DNA of 64,000 nt from Candidatus Bathyarchaeota archaeon (GCA_018396705.1 JAGTQZ010000006.1:142059-206058); one strand, 5' to 3'. Shown: positions 43,963 through 53,104, counted from the stretch's first letter. Made by a program: numbers and translations. The notes: generated from the letters alone by a model not told the origin.

Positions 43963-44409
43963 GTGACCCGTGTGGAGAGATATGAGAAAGGTGTTCTCAC
44001 TCATAGTAAGGGTAGGCTTCTGGCTTATCTCGTGTGGTTTGGTAAGATTAGATGCGCCCCCTCTGTACCTGCAAGCGTCATACGAACCATAGGCTACAAA
44101 AGCCGAGGCCATTGGAGCCTTGATATAGAGGGGTTAATCAACGATGGTTACATAACCGTTGAGGGAGGATACTACAAGCCTACGGGTAAGACCAGGAACC
44201 TTCTACAACCCCTTATCAACCTTAAAAAGGTAGCTTTGCTTAACCTCTTAGCCTCGGGCATAATCCTCCTAGAGAGTTTCCTCATTTATGAGTTTGGCGG
44301 GCAGCCGCTGCTCTTCATATGGACTCTCCTCATAGCGGTCTATCTCGCAGTTGCGAATATGCACATCGTAAGACCATTTGATCTGCTATTCAAGAAAGCA
44401 AGGAAATAA
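43963..44409 (+). CDS. winged-helix protein with two C-terminal membrane segments
   Basis: A 148-residue protein. Residues about 15-80 look like a winged helix (SRGHWSLDIEGLINDGYITVEGGYYKPT), and two hydrophobic segments (about 92-112 and 116-136) form a hairpin in the membrane. The start is GTG 43963 in a G/T-rich context without a clear Shine-Dalgarno. It is followed by two genes on the same strand, all apparently one operon. Function unknown; a membrane-bound regulator is a reasonable guess. Confidence 0.62.
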   Translation: MTRVERYEKGVLTHSKGRLLAYLVWFGKIRCAPSVPASVIRTIGYKSRGHWSLDIEGLINDGYITVEGGYYKPTGKTRNLLQPLINLKKVALLNLLASGIILLESFLIYEFGGQPLLFIWTLLIAVYLAVANMHIVRPFDLLFKKARK

Positions 44410-44480
44410 TTCTAAATTTAGAAGCTCGTTTTCTAATTGTAGATTTTTTGGTTGGTCTTTGCCATTTTCTAGGGGTTAAC

Positions 44481-44750
44481 ATGAAGCTGGGGAGCTGGGA
44501 AGAAATTATTGGGCATCTCATGGCAGTGAAAGACAATGGTGACGGAACCACAACTCTCGTTTTTATGGCAGACTCTCGCATGATAGAAGTAACAGTCCAG
44601 AGCGATACTGGAAACCTTGAGCGGCTAGTAAACCACAGGATAGGCTTACTAAGGACAGATGATCAACAGAGGCCCTATATCGTTAGGATGATAGAAGTAG
44701 GTAAGGATGCTATTCGTAAAGAGAGGAAGTTACAAAAATGGATCAGATGA
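44481..44750 (+). CDS. small hypothetical protein in membrane-nuclease operon
   Basis: About 90 residues from ATG 44481 (an upstream start at 44448 adds 11). It reads as a small beta-rich domain (AVKDNGDGTTTLVFMADSRMIEV), with no membrane segment, and overlaps the next gene by 13 nt. This overlap and order suggest a partner of the downstream membrane protein. No family is recognised. Confidence 0.6.
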   Translation: MKLGSWEEIIGHLMAVKDNGDGTTTLVFMADSRMIEVTVQSDTGNLERLVNHRIGLLRTDDQQRPYIVRMIEVGKDAIRKERKLQKWIR

Positions 44751-45898
44751 CCTTTACGCTATTTATCTCCGCTCTCACTCTCACACTTAGCATTATTGTA
44801 GATATTAATTGGCTATCCTTTAGAGCCTTTTTGCCTGCGAAATCTCTTGGTTTTTTAAGACTTCTTCAAGCAATATCCCTCTTTACGCTGGCTTACTTGG
44901 CTACGTTCCTACTCTTGGAGGTTTATGTTCAAAGCCATGTCTTTAGAACGATTGTTGCAGGTGTTTTTGCCGTATCTTCCTCCGTAATAGTTGGCGTAGC
45001 AGCTGTCAGGAGGGGGGCAAAGATACGCTTGGAAGATGTTGTCAAGGAAAAAGACCTTATTACGAAGATAAAAGAGAACGTTAGCGAAGTTGCGAATAAT
45101 ATAGCCCATAACATTTCTATAAGAATCCTGGAAAGCTTGAGGGATACACGAGCAAGCATTCAGAGCATAATTGATCTTGCCCTGCAAAAAATTCATAAAG
45201 CAGGCGAAAACTTTAGCGTCCAACAGAAAGAAATCAACGGGATGCTACAGGGAATCTTTACGGCTTTATCGCAGATAAATAAGATGCTTAGTTGTTATAA
45301 CGATATAATCAAATTGTACCATGAGGAAGTTCAAAAACTTGAGTTGTTGAATGCACAGTTAGAAGAAGTTACGCTGCTCAAAGAAGAGTACACCAGAAGG
45401 TTGGAGGGGCTGGAAAGGTCTCCCAAGGAGGAGTTTGAAGAAGTAAGAGTTAAGTTGACAGAAGCAGATGGAAGAGCGAGCAGGAGACTGGGAAACGAAG
45501 CCCAACGTGAAACGGCCAATATCCTTCGTAGTATGGGATTTGAAGTTGAAGAATATTACGGAGTTGGCCAGCCTGACTATATACTCATATGGAATGGTAA
45601 GCGTGTTGCCGTGGGCGCTCATAAAGCATATAGTCTCTCTGAGAAAAACAGGCAACGAACAATAAATAGCGAAGATATAGGCACTGAGATCCGTACTGCG
45701 TCTAAGCTTAAGCTCCCCTTACTGATTATTGTCACAAACCTGAAGAATAATAGGCGGTGGGCTGAAATAATACACCCTGAAAAAGTTAAGGAGTTTGAAA
45801 AGTTTACAACGCCACTTATCCTTGTGGATGACAAGCCAGAAACGCGCAGTATATGCGAAGAAACCTTCCTTAAATTAAAGGAAGTTTTAATGCGATAA
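44738..45898 (+). CDS. membrane protein with coiled coil and degenerate nuclease-like C-terminal domain
   Basis: A 386-residue protein: three hydrophobic segments (about 5-25, 40-62, 70-90), a long helical coiled coil (about 105-245), then a C-terminal domain (about 255-386) with restriction-endonuclease-like order: NEAQRETANILRSMGFEVEEYY, D280 in GQPDYILIW, and VAVGAHK. In active enzymes the last would be xExK; here alanine 294 replaces the acid while K296 remains. It may be an inactive fold or a sensor. It is the last gene of the 43963-45898 operon and unrecognised as a named family. Confidence 0.65.
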   Translation: MDQMTFTLFISALTLTLSIIVDINWLSFRAFLPAKSLGFLRLLQAISLFTLAYLATFLLLEVYVQSHVFRTIVAGVFAVSSSVIVGVAAVRRGAKIRLEDVVKEKDLITKIKENVSEVANNIAHNISIRILESLRDTRASIQSIIDLALQKIHKAGENFSVQQKEINGMLQGIFTALSQINKMLSCYNDIIKLYHEEVQKLELLNAQLEEVTLLKEEYTRRLEGLERSPKEEFEEVRVKLTEADGRASRRLGNEAQRETANILRSMGFEVEEYYGVGQPDYILIWNGKRVAVGAHKAYSLSEKNRQRTINSEDIGTEIRTASKLKLPLLIIVTNLKNNRRWAEIIHPEKVKEFEKFTTPLILVDDKPETRSICEETFLKLKEVLMR

Positions 45899-46492
45899 AT
45901 AGCTCATAAAACTGCTCGATAATGCACAAAAATGCACCCTTTTATTTATCCATTCCATCCTCGCCTCGAACCTTCAACAATCTCCTTTTATGCATTACCA
46001 AACATTCACCAGATGATTCAACCGTTCAAGTCTCTCTCCAATAGATAGCTTTCTAACGTTTTCCTCATCCGGAACATCTCTACAATCGTTTTCCATGACC
46101 AATGTTGAAGCTCCACATGTGCAAACAAAATCCTAAAAACAGAAAGGCCTTTCGAAACACGGTAACTCCAACTTAGAACATATACACTCATCAGATGCTC
46201 AAGCCGCAAGGCTTTCGGAGGCGTCACATCGGGTTAGGAAGTTTATTTACAAGGGGTGCATAGCGCATAGCGATACATAGCATGCAAACCCCTTGTTTTG
46301 ATGAACGGTTAGGATCTGTGTACGCAACAAACCAGCACCCAAGCCTGTACATGAGACGACAAAGCGTATGTTGAGGTTCCTAAACCATCCATTAGCCGTA
46401 CACAACACCAGTAGATGGAAAGCCAAATAAACCGACTTACATTTATGGTGGCCAAGTTCCGCATGGGGTGAGGTCGCGGCGTCTGTTTTAGA
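45899..46492. other. 594 bp intergenic region, no supported gene
   Basis: Only short low-quality frames occur here; a minus-strand frame at 46018-46227 contains Arg/Lys/Trp-rich sequence that could be a relic of a larger gene, but I cannot identify it. A long hairpin lies at 46249-46296. Composition is intermediate between accessory and core. Confidence 0.45.
46249..46296 (+). other. imperfect long hairpin in accessory region
   Basis: ACAAGGGG then TGCAT is mirrored by ATGCA then AA then CCCCTTGT, with a 20-base loop rich in GCATAGCG-type repeats. It may be an RNA structure or the remnant end of an element. Confidence 0.4.
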
Positions 46493-47587
46493 CTATTGTA
46501 CTTTGGGTTGCAGCAACGCTGTACGGATTTTCTCCGCCAGCAATGGAAGGGCGCTTTCAATTTCAGCCATGTCCCTCTTCAGCTGCTCTATGATGCGATC
46601 TCGCTCAATTTTCTGCTTTAATATGGCTGGGCTGCCCTTTAATTTTTGTTTTAAATCTTTTGTTGCGATTTTTAGTTCTTTTTTGAGGTTTTCCTCAAGT
46701 ATTTGGTATTGGAGGGCGGCTTCCGGCTCCTTAGCAGGGTAGTCCTTCCAGCCGAGCCACTGCCATGCATTCCAGTCAACCTCTATGGTTATGGTTGCGT
46801 TATCCAAGAGTCTGATCCTGTAGGGGGATGACAGTGCCAATATGGCGTCAAGCAGCTCAATAACTTTAGAGATGATTTTGGTTTTTGCATCTTCCATGCG
46901 TTTTCTGGCATCTTCTATATGCTTGTCCCATACGCCTCTAATGCTTACACTATTAAGCCACTCAGCCTGGAACTGGCTGACATTCATGCAGACAAGCGTG
47001 AGGATTTGCCTCCAGTAAAGGTCTTCCTCGCTGCTAAGCCTCTTGAACTTCTGGTAGTCCTCTTCGGCTTGCCTGTAAAAGTTCATGTAACCCTCAAGTT
47101 CAACGCTGTTGAGTATGGACTTAAGCGTCTTACTCCTTTCCTCAGCCCATTCCGTAGGCGTCAACACACGTCCGTCGCGGCAAACAACCCAAACTTCATC
47201 GGCGACACCCGCAAGTTTTAGGGCTTTCCAGCCCATCCTATCCTGTGTGGCTAGCACAAACTTGGCTGTAGGATAAACGTCCATGATAGCCCTCCTCCTA
47301 TTGCTAACTGCTTTCTTGTCGGGTGCTCTTTCGCATTCAACAAAGAGCCCAAGCGTTCTCTCGTGAATGTCAACGCATATGCTTTCTCCATAGCCGCAGT
47401 TAACTGACGTTTCGAAGCTTATGTCCCTGTATCCGTTGTCCCATAGGTATTTGGCAACATGGAGCCTCAATATCTCGTGGGCCGCTGAGTTCTTCCTTGG
47501 AACCGCGTCATAAGCCTCTTTTAAAGGGGCTGGCATGGTCTCAATAATGCTTTCCAAAAGCGTTTTTCGTCTCACCTCAACCTGCAC
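46493..47587 (-). CDS. hypothetical protein with variant PD-(D/E)XK-like N-terminal domain
   Basis: A 364-residue protein. After EILRLHVAKYLWDNGY there is D73 in CVDIHERT, then E84-x-E86 in LFVECERAPDKK, a D-x10-E-x-E variant of the PD-(D/E)XK site. The second half is helical and coiled-coil-like (KELKIATKDLKQKLKGSP and so on). It overlaps the upstream nuclease-like gene by 16 nt, so the two are coupled. No family name recognised. The region is bounded by a hairpin at 46249 and the RHH gene. Confidence 0.65.
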   Translation of the reverse strand: MQVEVRRKTLLESIIETMPAPLKEAYDAVPRKNSAAHEILRLHVAKYLWDNGYRDISFETSVNCGYGESICVDIHERTLGLFVECERAPDKKAVSNRRRAIMDVYPTAKFVLATQDRMGWKALKLAGVADEVWVVCRDGRVLTPTEWAEERSKTLKSILNSVELEGYMNFYRQAEEDYQKFKRLSSEEDLYWRQILTLVCMNVSQFQAEWLNSVSIRGVWDKHIEDARKRMEDAKTKIISKVIELLDAILALSSPYRIRLLDNATITIEVDWNAWQWLGWKDYPAKEPEAALQYQILEENLKKELKIATKDLKQKLKGSPAILKQKIERDRIIEQLKRDMAEIESALPLLAEKIRTALLQPKVQ

Positions 47588-48345
47588 GCGCCAACCTCCC
47601 TTAAGGCTTCAACAACAGCTGAGACGGCTCTTGGAAGGCTTTCAGCTAGGCCTTCGAAGAAACCGTCAAGGATTTTCTGTGGGTTGCTTACTGCAGCGGA
47701 TCCGTTGAAGTCTAGACTGTGATTGCAGCCTGCCACTTCACCGTTGAGCAACTTTAATCCCCTTGTTATAGCCGAGGAAATGTACATGCAGAGCAGGTTT
47801 TCCAGGCTTTCACCCTTTAACGTGAAAACCTGGCGCATACTAACCCTCCAAACTATGAGGATGGCGTTTGGATGGTCCATGAGATACCTGAAAAGCTGCG
47901 CCAAGCTTATGCCCCTTCCAGTCTTAACCTCAACAACAACTAAGGACGCATTAGCTTCAATGATGGCTCCGAAGCCGCAGGGTTTAACCGCGACGTCGAC
48001 AACTCCATAGTCACCACGGCCCTCACAGCAAACTCTTAGATTTTCACCCACCAAAGAGCACATCAACGCTCCAGATAAGAGGTTCACTGCAAAATCGTGG
48101 ATTTCCCTGTAAAGTAAATCTACACCATCGCGCATACGCATCTGCGTCAAAGCCTTCCTCAAGCAACCTAAACAACTAAACCTCAGCAATGAATCCACAA
48201 TGAAAGCTTTCCTAGGCCTTCCAGCACTATCAAACAAACCGAACTTTACAGCTAAGCGATCACAAACATCGTCCAAGCAGTCCCTAAGACGTTCAAGCAG
48301 ATCGTGTTTTCTCGGCTCAATGAATTCTGTTCCCGTCTTTTCCAT
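47572..48345 (-). CDS. putative PD-(D/E)XK nuclease
   Basis: A 257-residue protein. The central sequence reads GDYGVVDVAV (D117), a loop, then SLVVVEVKTGRGISLAQLFRY with E139-x-K141: the full D...ExK active site followed by the Q-containing helix typical of the superfamily. The N-terminal half is Cys-rich and helical. It is divergent from the RHH gene at 48430 across a 14 bp direct repeat and overlaps the following gene by 16 nt. Probably a regulated nuclease pair; function unknown. Confidence 0.68.
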   Translation of the reverse strand: MEKTGTEFIEPRKHDLLERLRDCLDDVCDRLAVKFGLFDSAGRPRKAFIVDSLLRFSCLGCLRKALTQMRMRDGVDLLYREIHDFAVNLLSGALMCSLVGENLRVCCEGRGDYGVVDVAVKPCGFGAIIEANASLVVVEVKTGRGISLAQLFRYLMDHPNAILIVWRVSMRQVFTLKGESLENLLCMYISSAITRGLKLLNGEVAGCNHSLDFNGSAAVSNPQKILDGFFEGLAESLPRAVSAVVEALREVGACRLR

Positions 48346-48367
48346 ATACTCTTTTCTACCCCAATAG

Positions 48368-48415
48368 GGTATAATAGAGCATATTTGCTTAAATACTTTG
48401 CGGTATAATAGAGCA
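48368..48415. promoter_or_regulatory. 14 bp direct repeat operator between nuclease pair and RHH gene
   Basis: GGTATAATAGAGCA occurs exactly twice, at 48368-48381 and 48402-48415, 34 bp apart, in the 84 bp divergent promoter region. Direct repeats are typical for dimeric RHH repressors, so the product at 48430 is the obvious binder. Confidence 0.6.
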
Positions 48416-48429
48416 AAATGAGGTAAACA

Positions 48430-48588
48430 ATGGGGAGGAAAATAAAGACAAGCATAGCCCTAGACGAAGAGCTCCTAGCATGGATTGACAAACTCGTAGC
48501 CTCCAAACGCTTCGCCAACAGAACACACGCAATAGAATACGCCCTCCAAAGGCTCAAAGAACGAGCCAAAGAAGAACTAAACATATAA
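48430..48588 (+). CDS. ribbon-helix-helix (CopG-like) DNA-binding protein
   Basis: A 52-residue protein below common length cut-offs: KIKTSIALDEELLAWIDKLV then RFANRTHAIEYALQRLKE is the RHH fold (beta strand, helix, turn, helix). Its position facing the nuclease genes, with the repeat operator between, suggests an autoregulated repressor. ATG 48430 is 15 nt after the second operator copy. Confidence 0.8.
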   Translation: MGRKIKTSIALDEELLAWIDKLVASKRFANRTHAIEYALQRLKERAKEELNI

Positions 48589-48626
48589 AACACACCTAAC
48601 TAATAATAAATCATCATACCAGCTCT

Positions 48627-48752
48627 TCAAGCAAACATAATAAACATTGAAACATAAGCGACAAAAAAGAACACGGTTACTCCAACATACAACTTTAGAC
48701 TTAAAAGTGGAACCTTAAATCGCTTTGCAGCGTGTCTTGACGTCGTGCTCAT
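48627..48752 (-). CDS. possible small single-pass membrane peptide
   Basis: A 41-residue frame: MSTTSRHAAKRFKVPL, then a hydrophobic helix (about 20-40) ending SMFIMFA. A TATA-like TTTTTAAAAG lies about 40-48 bp upstream. No Shine-Dalgarno is evident. A hairpin (48744-48763) covers the start codon. The hydrophobicity pattern is better than chance for so short a frame, but there is no family evidence. Confidence 0.4.
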   Translation of the reverse strand: MSTTSRHAAKRFKVPLLSLKLYVGVTVFFFVAYVSMFIMFA

Positions 48753-49036
48753 GGGCGGGCACGCTAAAAACTCTTAGTTTTAACAAAAGTTGGTCTTTTA
48801 AAAAGGTAAGAAATATCTTTAGACGCTGCTAATGGAAACGCGACTGAAGACTTATGAAATTTTTAAAGATGTCACTTGAATAAGGTGCTGAGGTTGATGC
48901 CTTTATAGGCAAAGCGAAAGTTTTAAACGTTAAGCTGTTGTATAGCGCTTCTTTCCGCAGATGTTTGTGGCTGTTGCTGGTGGAGTGTTTGGCGGGCGAT
49001 GAGAGCAGGAGGTTGGATTATCAGAGAGCCGAGGCT

Positions 49037-50368
49037 ATGGGAAGGGAGAAAATTTCTAGGCTTTTGGCACGTTTCTCGGTGCCTGCCATTATTGCCAACG
49101 AGGGGGAAGCATTTTACGAATTATTTGATGCCATATGGTGCGGGCGCATCGGCACGGAAGCACTTGCCGCTTTGACTGTTGCTGGCCCGTTAATGGCGAT
49201 ATATAGGGCTATAGGCGCTGGAATAGCTGTTGGAAGCGCTTCTTTGGTTGCTAGGCGTCTTGGAGCCGGAAAAAGGGATGAAGCTAATAAGGCTGTATGC
49301 AACAGCATAACACTGTTTTTTGTTGTGAGCGGGTTAGCAACTCTCATCTGCCTATTAGGATTGGGATTCTTGATTAGGCTTTTCGGTGCGACAGAAGACG
49401 TTTTTCCCTACGCTTATAGTTACATGTTTGTTGAAACGTGTTCTATGCCTGTGGACTTCTTTTTGGTTGTTGCTGCAGAGCTTGTTAGGGCTCAGGGAAG
49501 CCCAGCCATTGCAAGTGCAGGGTTAATTTTATCAAACATAGCCGACCTAGTTTGGAGCCCAATCCTAGTTTTTGGAGTTGGTCCCTTCCCAGCCTTGGGT
49601 ATTGCCGGTGCAGCACTAGGAACGCTGATAGGACGCGCCATAGGATCAGCCCTATTAACACCTTATTTAGCGTTTAAAACCATATATAGGTTTAAACTCG
49701 CCTATTTCAAACCAGATTTTAGAACTATCACTGAAATCTACAGCGTTGGAGCATCCAGCACTTTGAGGATGATAGCCGTTTCCATATCTCAAATACTAGC
49801 CTGCATAGCAGCGTCCTCCTTCGGAACCATCCCATTAGCTGTTCTAGGCGTTCTATTCAGAATTAACAGGCTGAACTTTGCGTTCTGTACAGGCTTAAGC
49901 CAAGCCGTGGTTCCGCTTGTTGGATACAACTATGGAGCACAAAAGAAAGAGCGTATCCGCGAAATCGTAGTCAAAGCCATATCAGTCGGCTTTGCATGGG
50001 GAACATTATGGTATGTAGCGGTCATGCTTTTTCCAACACAAACATTGTTGCTGTTCACCACAGACCCGGAATTCCTAAGCGTAGGTGTATCCGCGCTACA
50101 AATTTTTGCCATAACCTTCCTAACAATGTCGGAAGTGATAATAAGCGCCTTCTTCCAAGGAATAGGAAAGGCAACATCAGCCCTAATTGTAACCTCAGCC
50201 CGTCAATTCATATTTCTAATACCCTGCCTCCTCACACTACCCTATCTGCTTGGCCTAAACGGGCTGTGGCTAGCATACCCCGTAGCAGGAATGCTAGCTC
50301 TCACACTAGGTTCAGCCTTAACATTTCTTGAATTTCAAAAATTAAAGCCCAATAAAACCTCCACCTAA
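49037..50368 (+). CDS. MATE family multidrug/cation efflux protein
   Basis: About 443 residues with twelve membrane helices in two homologous halves, the MATE fold. Each half has the repeated pattern of small residues and gly-proline bends (TEALAALTVAGPLMAIYRAIG, SFGTIPLAVLGVLFRINRLN). It exports drugs or organic cations using Na+ or H+. The usual N-terminal PxxxxMLxN is replaced by PAIIANEGE, so substrate range is unknown. Upstream in-frame codons exist (TTG 48938), but a TATA-like TTTTAAACG near 48920 argues for a downstream start. Confidence 0.87.
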   Translation: MGREKISRLLARFSVPAIIANEGEAFYELFDAIWCGRIGTEALAALTVAGPLMAIYRAIGAGIAVGSASLVARRLGAGKRDEANKAVCNSITLFFVVSGLATLICLLGLGFLIRLFGATEDVFPYAYSYMFVETCSMPVDFFLVVAAELVRAQGSPAIASAGLILSNIADLVWSPILVFGVGPFPALGIAGAALGTLIGRAIGSALLTPYLAFKTIYRFKLAYFKPDFRTITEIYSVGASSTLRMIAVSISQILACIAASSFGTIPLAVLGVLFRINRLNFAFCTGLSQAVVPLVGYNYGAQKKERIREIVVKAISVGFAWGTLWYVAVMLFPTQTLLLFTTDPEFLSVGVSALQIFAITFLTMSEVIISAFFQGIGKATSALIVTSARQFIFLIPCLLTLPYLLGLNGLWLAYPVAGMLALTLGSALTFLEFQKLKPNKTST

Positions 50369-50664
50369 AATCTAAAATGACAGCGTATTTCTTTTAGCGT
50401 CTCTTAACAGAATTATGCTATGCTTGCAGATTGCTGTGAAAGATATTTGTTAGGTGATTTTTGATGTTAATTAAGATTTGTGACGTTCGAATATAGGCTT
50501 GGCAGGGTTCTTTCTCGAATAAGGGTTGCGGTTGAAATATTTTCGAGTTTTTGGGCGTAACTTTTATCTTTTTGAGGTAAACCCTTCAGTTGAAATTATA
50601 CATGTGGGAAAGCGATGATAGACATGTTGCACCCATTGAAGATTTATGATGTCTAAACTGATTT

Positions 50665-51648
50665 TTGGGGTTGATTGAATTGTTTGAGTGGTTTGGTTTG
50701 GCTGGAAATATCCTTATCTTTTTGGTTTCGCTTTTTATTCTTGATCGTGCAAGCGATTTGGCTGTTGATAACGCTGTTATAGTTGCGGAGATAACTGGTT
50801 TGGGAAAGACAACTATAGGTTTTATGCTTGTTGCGATGACTACAACGTTGCCTGAACTAAGCGTTTCTGTTTTAACAGCAATAGGCGTAGAAGATATAGG
50901 CGTGGCTGTTGGAAACGCTTTAGGCTCAAATGTTGTGAACATATGCCTCATACTTGGGGCAGCATTTTTAATAGTGTCCTTAAAGAATTCGGAAGCATCC
51001 ATTGCAGTTAAGGAGGAGGTGGAAACGCTTTACTTTGGGCTTTTCACAGCTTCAATTGTTCCCTTAATCCTCATCTACATTGGATATGCAAGCAGGATGA
51101 TAGGCGTAATTCTCATAGCACTCTTCGCATACAACATATACAGACTCTCAAAGAGGAAGAAAAACGAAAACGAAACTCTTCCCCATCGAAAAGATGGAAA
51201 ACTGAAGCGCCATGTGCTTTTAACAATGGCTGGAGTGATCGTTGTTGTGGCAAGCGCATACCTCATAATAGATTCAGCCTCATACATTGCTGAATGGATG
51301 GGAGTACCTCATGTGGTGATAGGCGCCACAATAGTTGCTTTTGGAACAAGCCTGCCGGAATTTGCAAACAGCCTAAAATCGTCCATGAAAGGGCAGGTTG
51401 AGCTTGCTTTAGGCAACATTGTTGGAAGCTGCTTCATAGATGTGACGCTTATCCTCGGAGTCGCTTTTATAGGTCAAAATTTCAGAGTGAACATGGCAGC
51501 CTACACGGGCTTAGCCACATTTGCCCTCATAGCATCTTTAATCCTATGGTATTTTATTTCAAACAAAAGGATAAGCTGGAAGGAAGGAGCAACTCTACTC
51601 TTCTTATACGTGGTGTTTCTTGTGGAAATTTTCGGCCACGGATCCTAG
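50665..51648 (+). CDS. Ca2+/Na+ or Ca2+/H+ exchanger (CaCA family)
   Basis: A 327-residue membrane protein with two alpha repeats: TTTLPELSVSV with AVGNALGSNVVNI, and GTSLPEFANSL with ALGNIVGSCFIDV. These are the ion-binding repeats of NCX_Mj/YrbG-type exchangers. The start is TTG 50665 or TTG 50671 after GGGG; an upstream ATG is out of frame. Its neighbour group also contains other ion transporters. Confidence 0.9.
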   Translation: MGLIELFEWFGLAGNILIFLVSLFILDRASDLAVDNAVIVAEITGLGKTTIGFMLVAMTTTLPELSVSVLTAIGVEDIGVAVGNALGSNVVNICLILGAAFLIVSLKNSEASIAVKEEVETLYFGLFTASIVPLILIYIGYASRMIGVILIALFAYNIYRLSKRKKNENETLPHRKDGKLKRHVLLTMAGVIVVVASAYLIIDSASYIAEWMGVPHVVIGATIVAFGTSLPEFANSLKSSMKGQVELALGNIVGSCFIDVTLILGVAFIGQNFRVNMAAYTGLATFALIASLILWYFISNKRISWKEGATLLFLYVVFLVEIFGHGS

Positions 51649-51684
51649 AAACATAAAAGGAGACTCACGCTTCGTTACGTTACA

Positions 51685-52926
51685 ATGTTTGGGTGTAAAG
51701 GTAAAGGTTTTAATTGTGCGTTGGTTAGCCATCTAGTTATGTGGCGTTTGGGCTTTATCTTCCATGAAATGGCTTTCGGTTTATTATCTGTTTTTCTTCC
51801 ATTATATGTAATTGCGATTGGCGGCTCGCTTATCGACATTGGCGTAATGTCCGCACTTGCCCTGTTCTTGGCTATTCCAGCCTCATTCTTTTGGGGCTAC
51901 ATCTGCGACAAAACAAGGCGTTATAAGCGTTTTATCCTCCTATCATTTTTGTCTTCGGCGATCATCCTATACCTTTTCACGTTTACATCGAATGTTGAAT
52001 TACTGATAATTCTATATGTCATTATGTCTGTTCTTCATGTTGCCCATGAACCTCCTAAAAACGTGTTGATTGCCGAACTTTACACGCGTGAGGAATGGGA
52101 GAAAACCTTCGCGCTTTATGAAGGCTTTACAGAGATCGGGTGGCTTTTTGGACTGCTTTTAGGATTTTTCATGTCAGCCCTTGGAATTGGAGCAGTTTTC
52201 ACTCTGCTTTTATGCAGTGGCCTAAACTTGGCCGCATTCATTTTGTCCACCGTTTTAGTGAGAGACCCCATTCTGATATTGGAGAGAGCCTTAGTGGCGA
52301 TGGAGAAGACTGTAGACTTCGCATGCAAAGGGATAACCGTTGCTTGCAGAATCTTTGATGGACTATTCTTAAATGAGAGTCTCGAGAGGGAAAATTTGAA
52401 GGCTTTCTGCGGTGGCTTAATCCTTTTCTCCTTGGCGACAAGCATGCTTTTTACTCCACTGCCAGTTTTCCTCTCTCAAGGATTAGCCCTCTCGCAGAGT
52501 TTAGTTTTCGCCTTGTATGCGCTGAATTCTACAGGAAGCATTTTAGGCTACTTCTTGGCATGTCGAAATTCAGATAGAAGCGTGGAGAAATCTGCTTTAA
52601 ACAGAATCGCTATTTCTAGAAGCATGTTAACATTTCTCTTAATACTCACTATTCAACCATTCGCATTCAGAGTAGCCCTTGCAACAACAATATTGATTCT
52701 TATGGGTTTCATTTACGCCTTATTTCTCGTTGCCACACTTGCGTTGTCCATGGAGCTTCTGCCTCAGGGAAAGGCAGGCATATTCAACGCATTGGTAGGT
52801 GTGGGTGGGGCCACAGGTTCTTTCATAGGCCCATTCCTCGCTGAAAAATTAGGGTTCGCTTACGTGTTTCTAACAACTGGCATAGTTTTCTTCTTTGCCT
52901 ACGTAGCCTTCAAAATCTTTAACTGA
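51685..52926 (+). CDS. major facilitator superfamily transporter
   Basis: A 413-residue protein with twelve membrane helices. The A-motif region (WGYICDKTRRYKRFI) between TM2 and TM3 and GFTEIGWLFGLLLGF are visible. Substrate unknown. CATAAAAGG (51652-51660) centred 29 bp before ATG 51685 suggests a leaderless transcript. Confidence 0.87.
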   Translation: MFGCKGKGFNCALVSHLVMWRLGFIFHEMAFGLLSVFLPLYVIAIGGSLIDIGVMSALALFLAIPASFFWGYICDKTRRYKRFILLSFLSSAIILYLFTFTSNVELLIILYVIMSVLHVAHEPPKNVLIAELYTREEWEKTFALYEGFTEIGWLFGLLLGFFMSALGIGAVFTLLLCSGLNLAAFILSTVLVRDPILILERALVAMEKTVDFACKGITVACRIFDGLFLNESLERENLKAFCGGLILFSLATSMLFTPLPVFLSQGLALSQSLVFALYALNSTGSILGYFLACRNSDRSVEKSALNRIAISRSMLTFLLILTIQPFAFRVALATTILILMGFIYALFLVATLALSMELLPQGKAGIFNALVGVGGATGSFIGPFLAEKLGFAYVFLTTGIVFFFAYVAFKIFN

Positions 52927-52987
52927 AATCTTTCAATGACAAAGCAACAAAAATGGGGAAGAAGTTGCGAGATTTTTAAGCTGAATG

Positions 52988-53077
52988 TTATGTGCATGTG
53001 CTTGTTGCTGGTTTACTTTCTTCAGCCTTCTTCTCTTCACTTTTCTCCTCACCCTTCTTCTTTCCCTTCTTTGGCAA
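52988..53077 (-). CDS. small Lys/Glu-rich peptide gene
   Basis: A 29-residue frame, MPKKGKKKGEEKSEEKKAEE then SKPATSTCT, begins at TTG 53077 with a perfect AGGAGG 8 nt upstream. Upstream is a perfect hairpin GGGCTAAA-CGCT-TTTAGCCC (53105-53124) and a TATA-like CTTTTTAAG (53147-53156). The strong ribosome-binding site makes chance unlikely. Composition resembles basic leaders of ribosomal proteins such as eS25, but no family is claimed. It is antisense to a low-complexity frame. Confidence 0.5.
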   Translation of the reverse strand: MPKKGKKKGEEKSEEKKAEESKPATSTCT

Positions 53078-53104
53078 ACCAGTCGCCTCCTTCTAAGCTT
53101 AATG

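Noticed and set aside
46018..46560. Minus-strand frames that might be transposase relics
   Set aside because: Short and without any recognisable transposase motif or terminal repeats; no insertion sequence could be shown.
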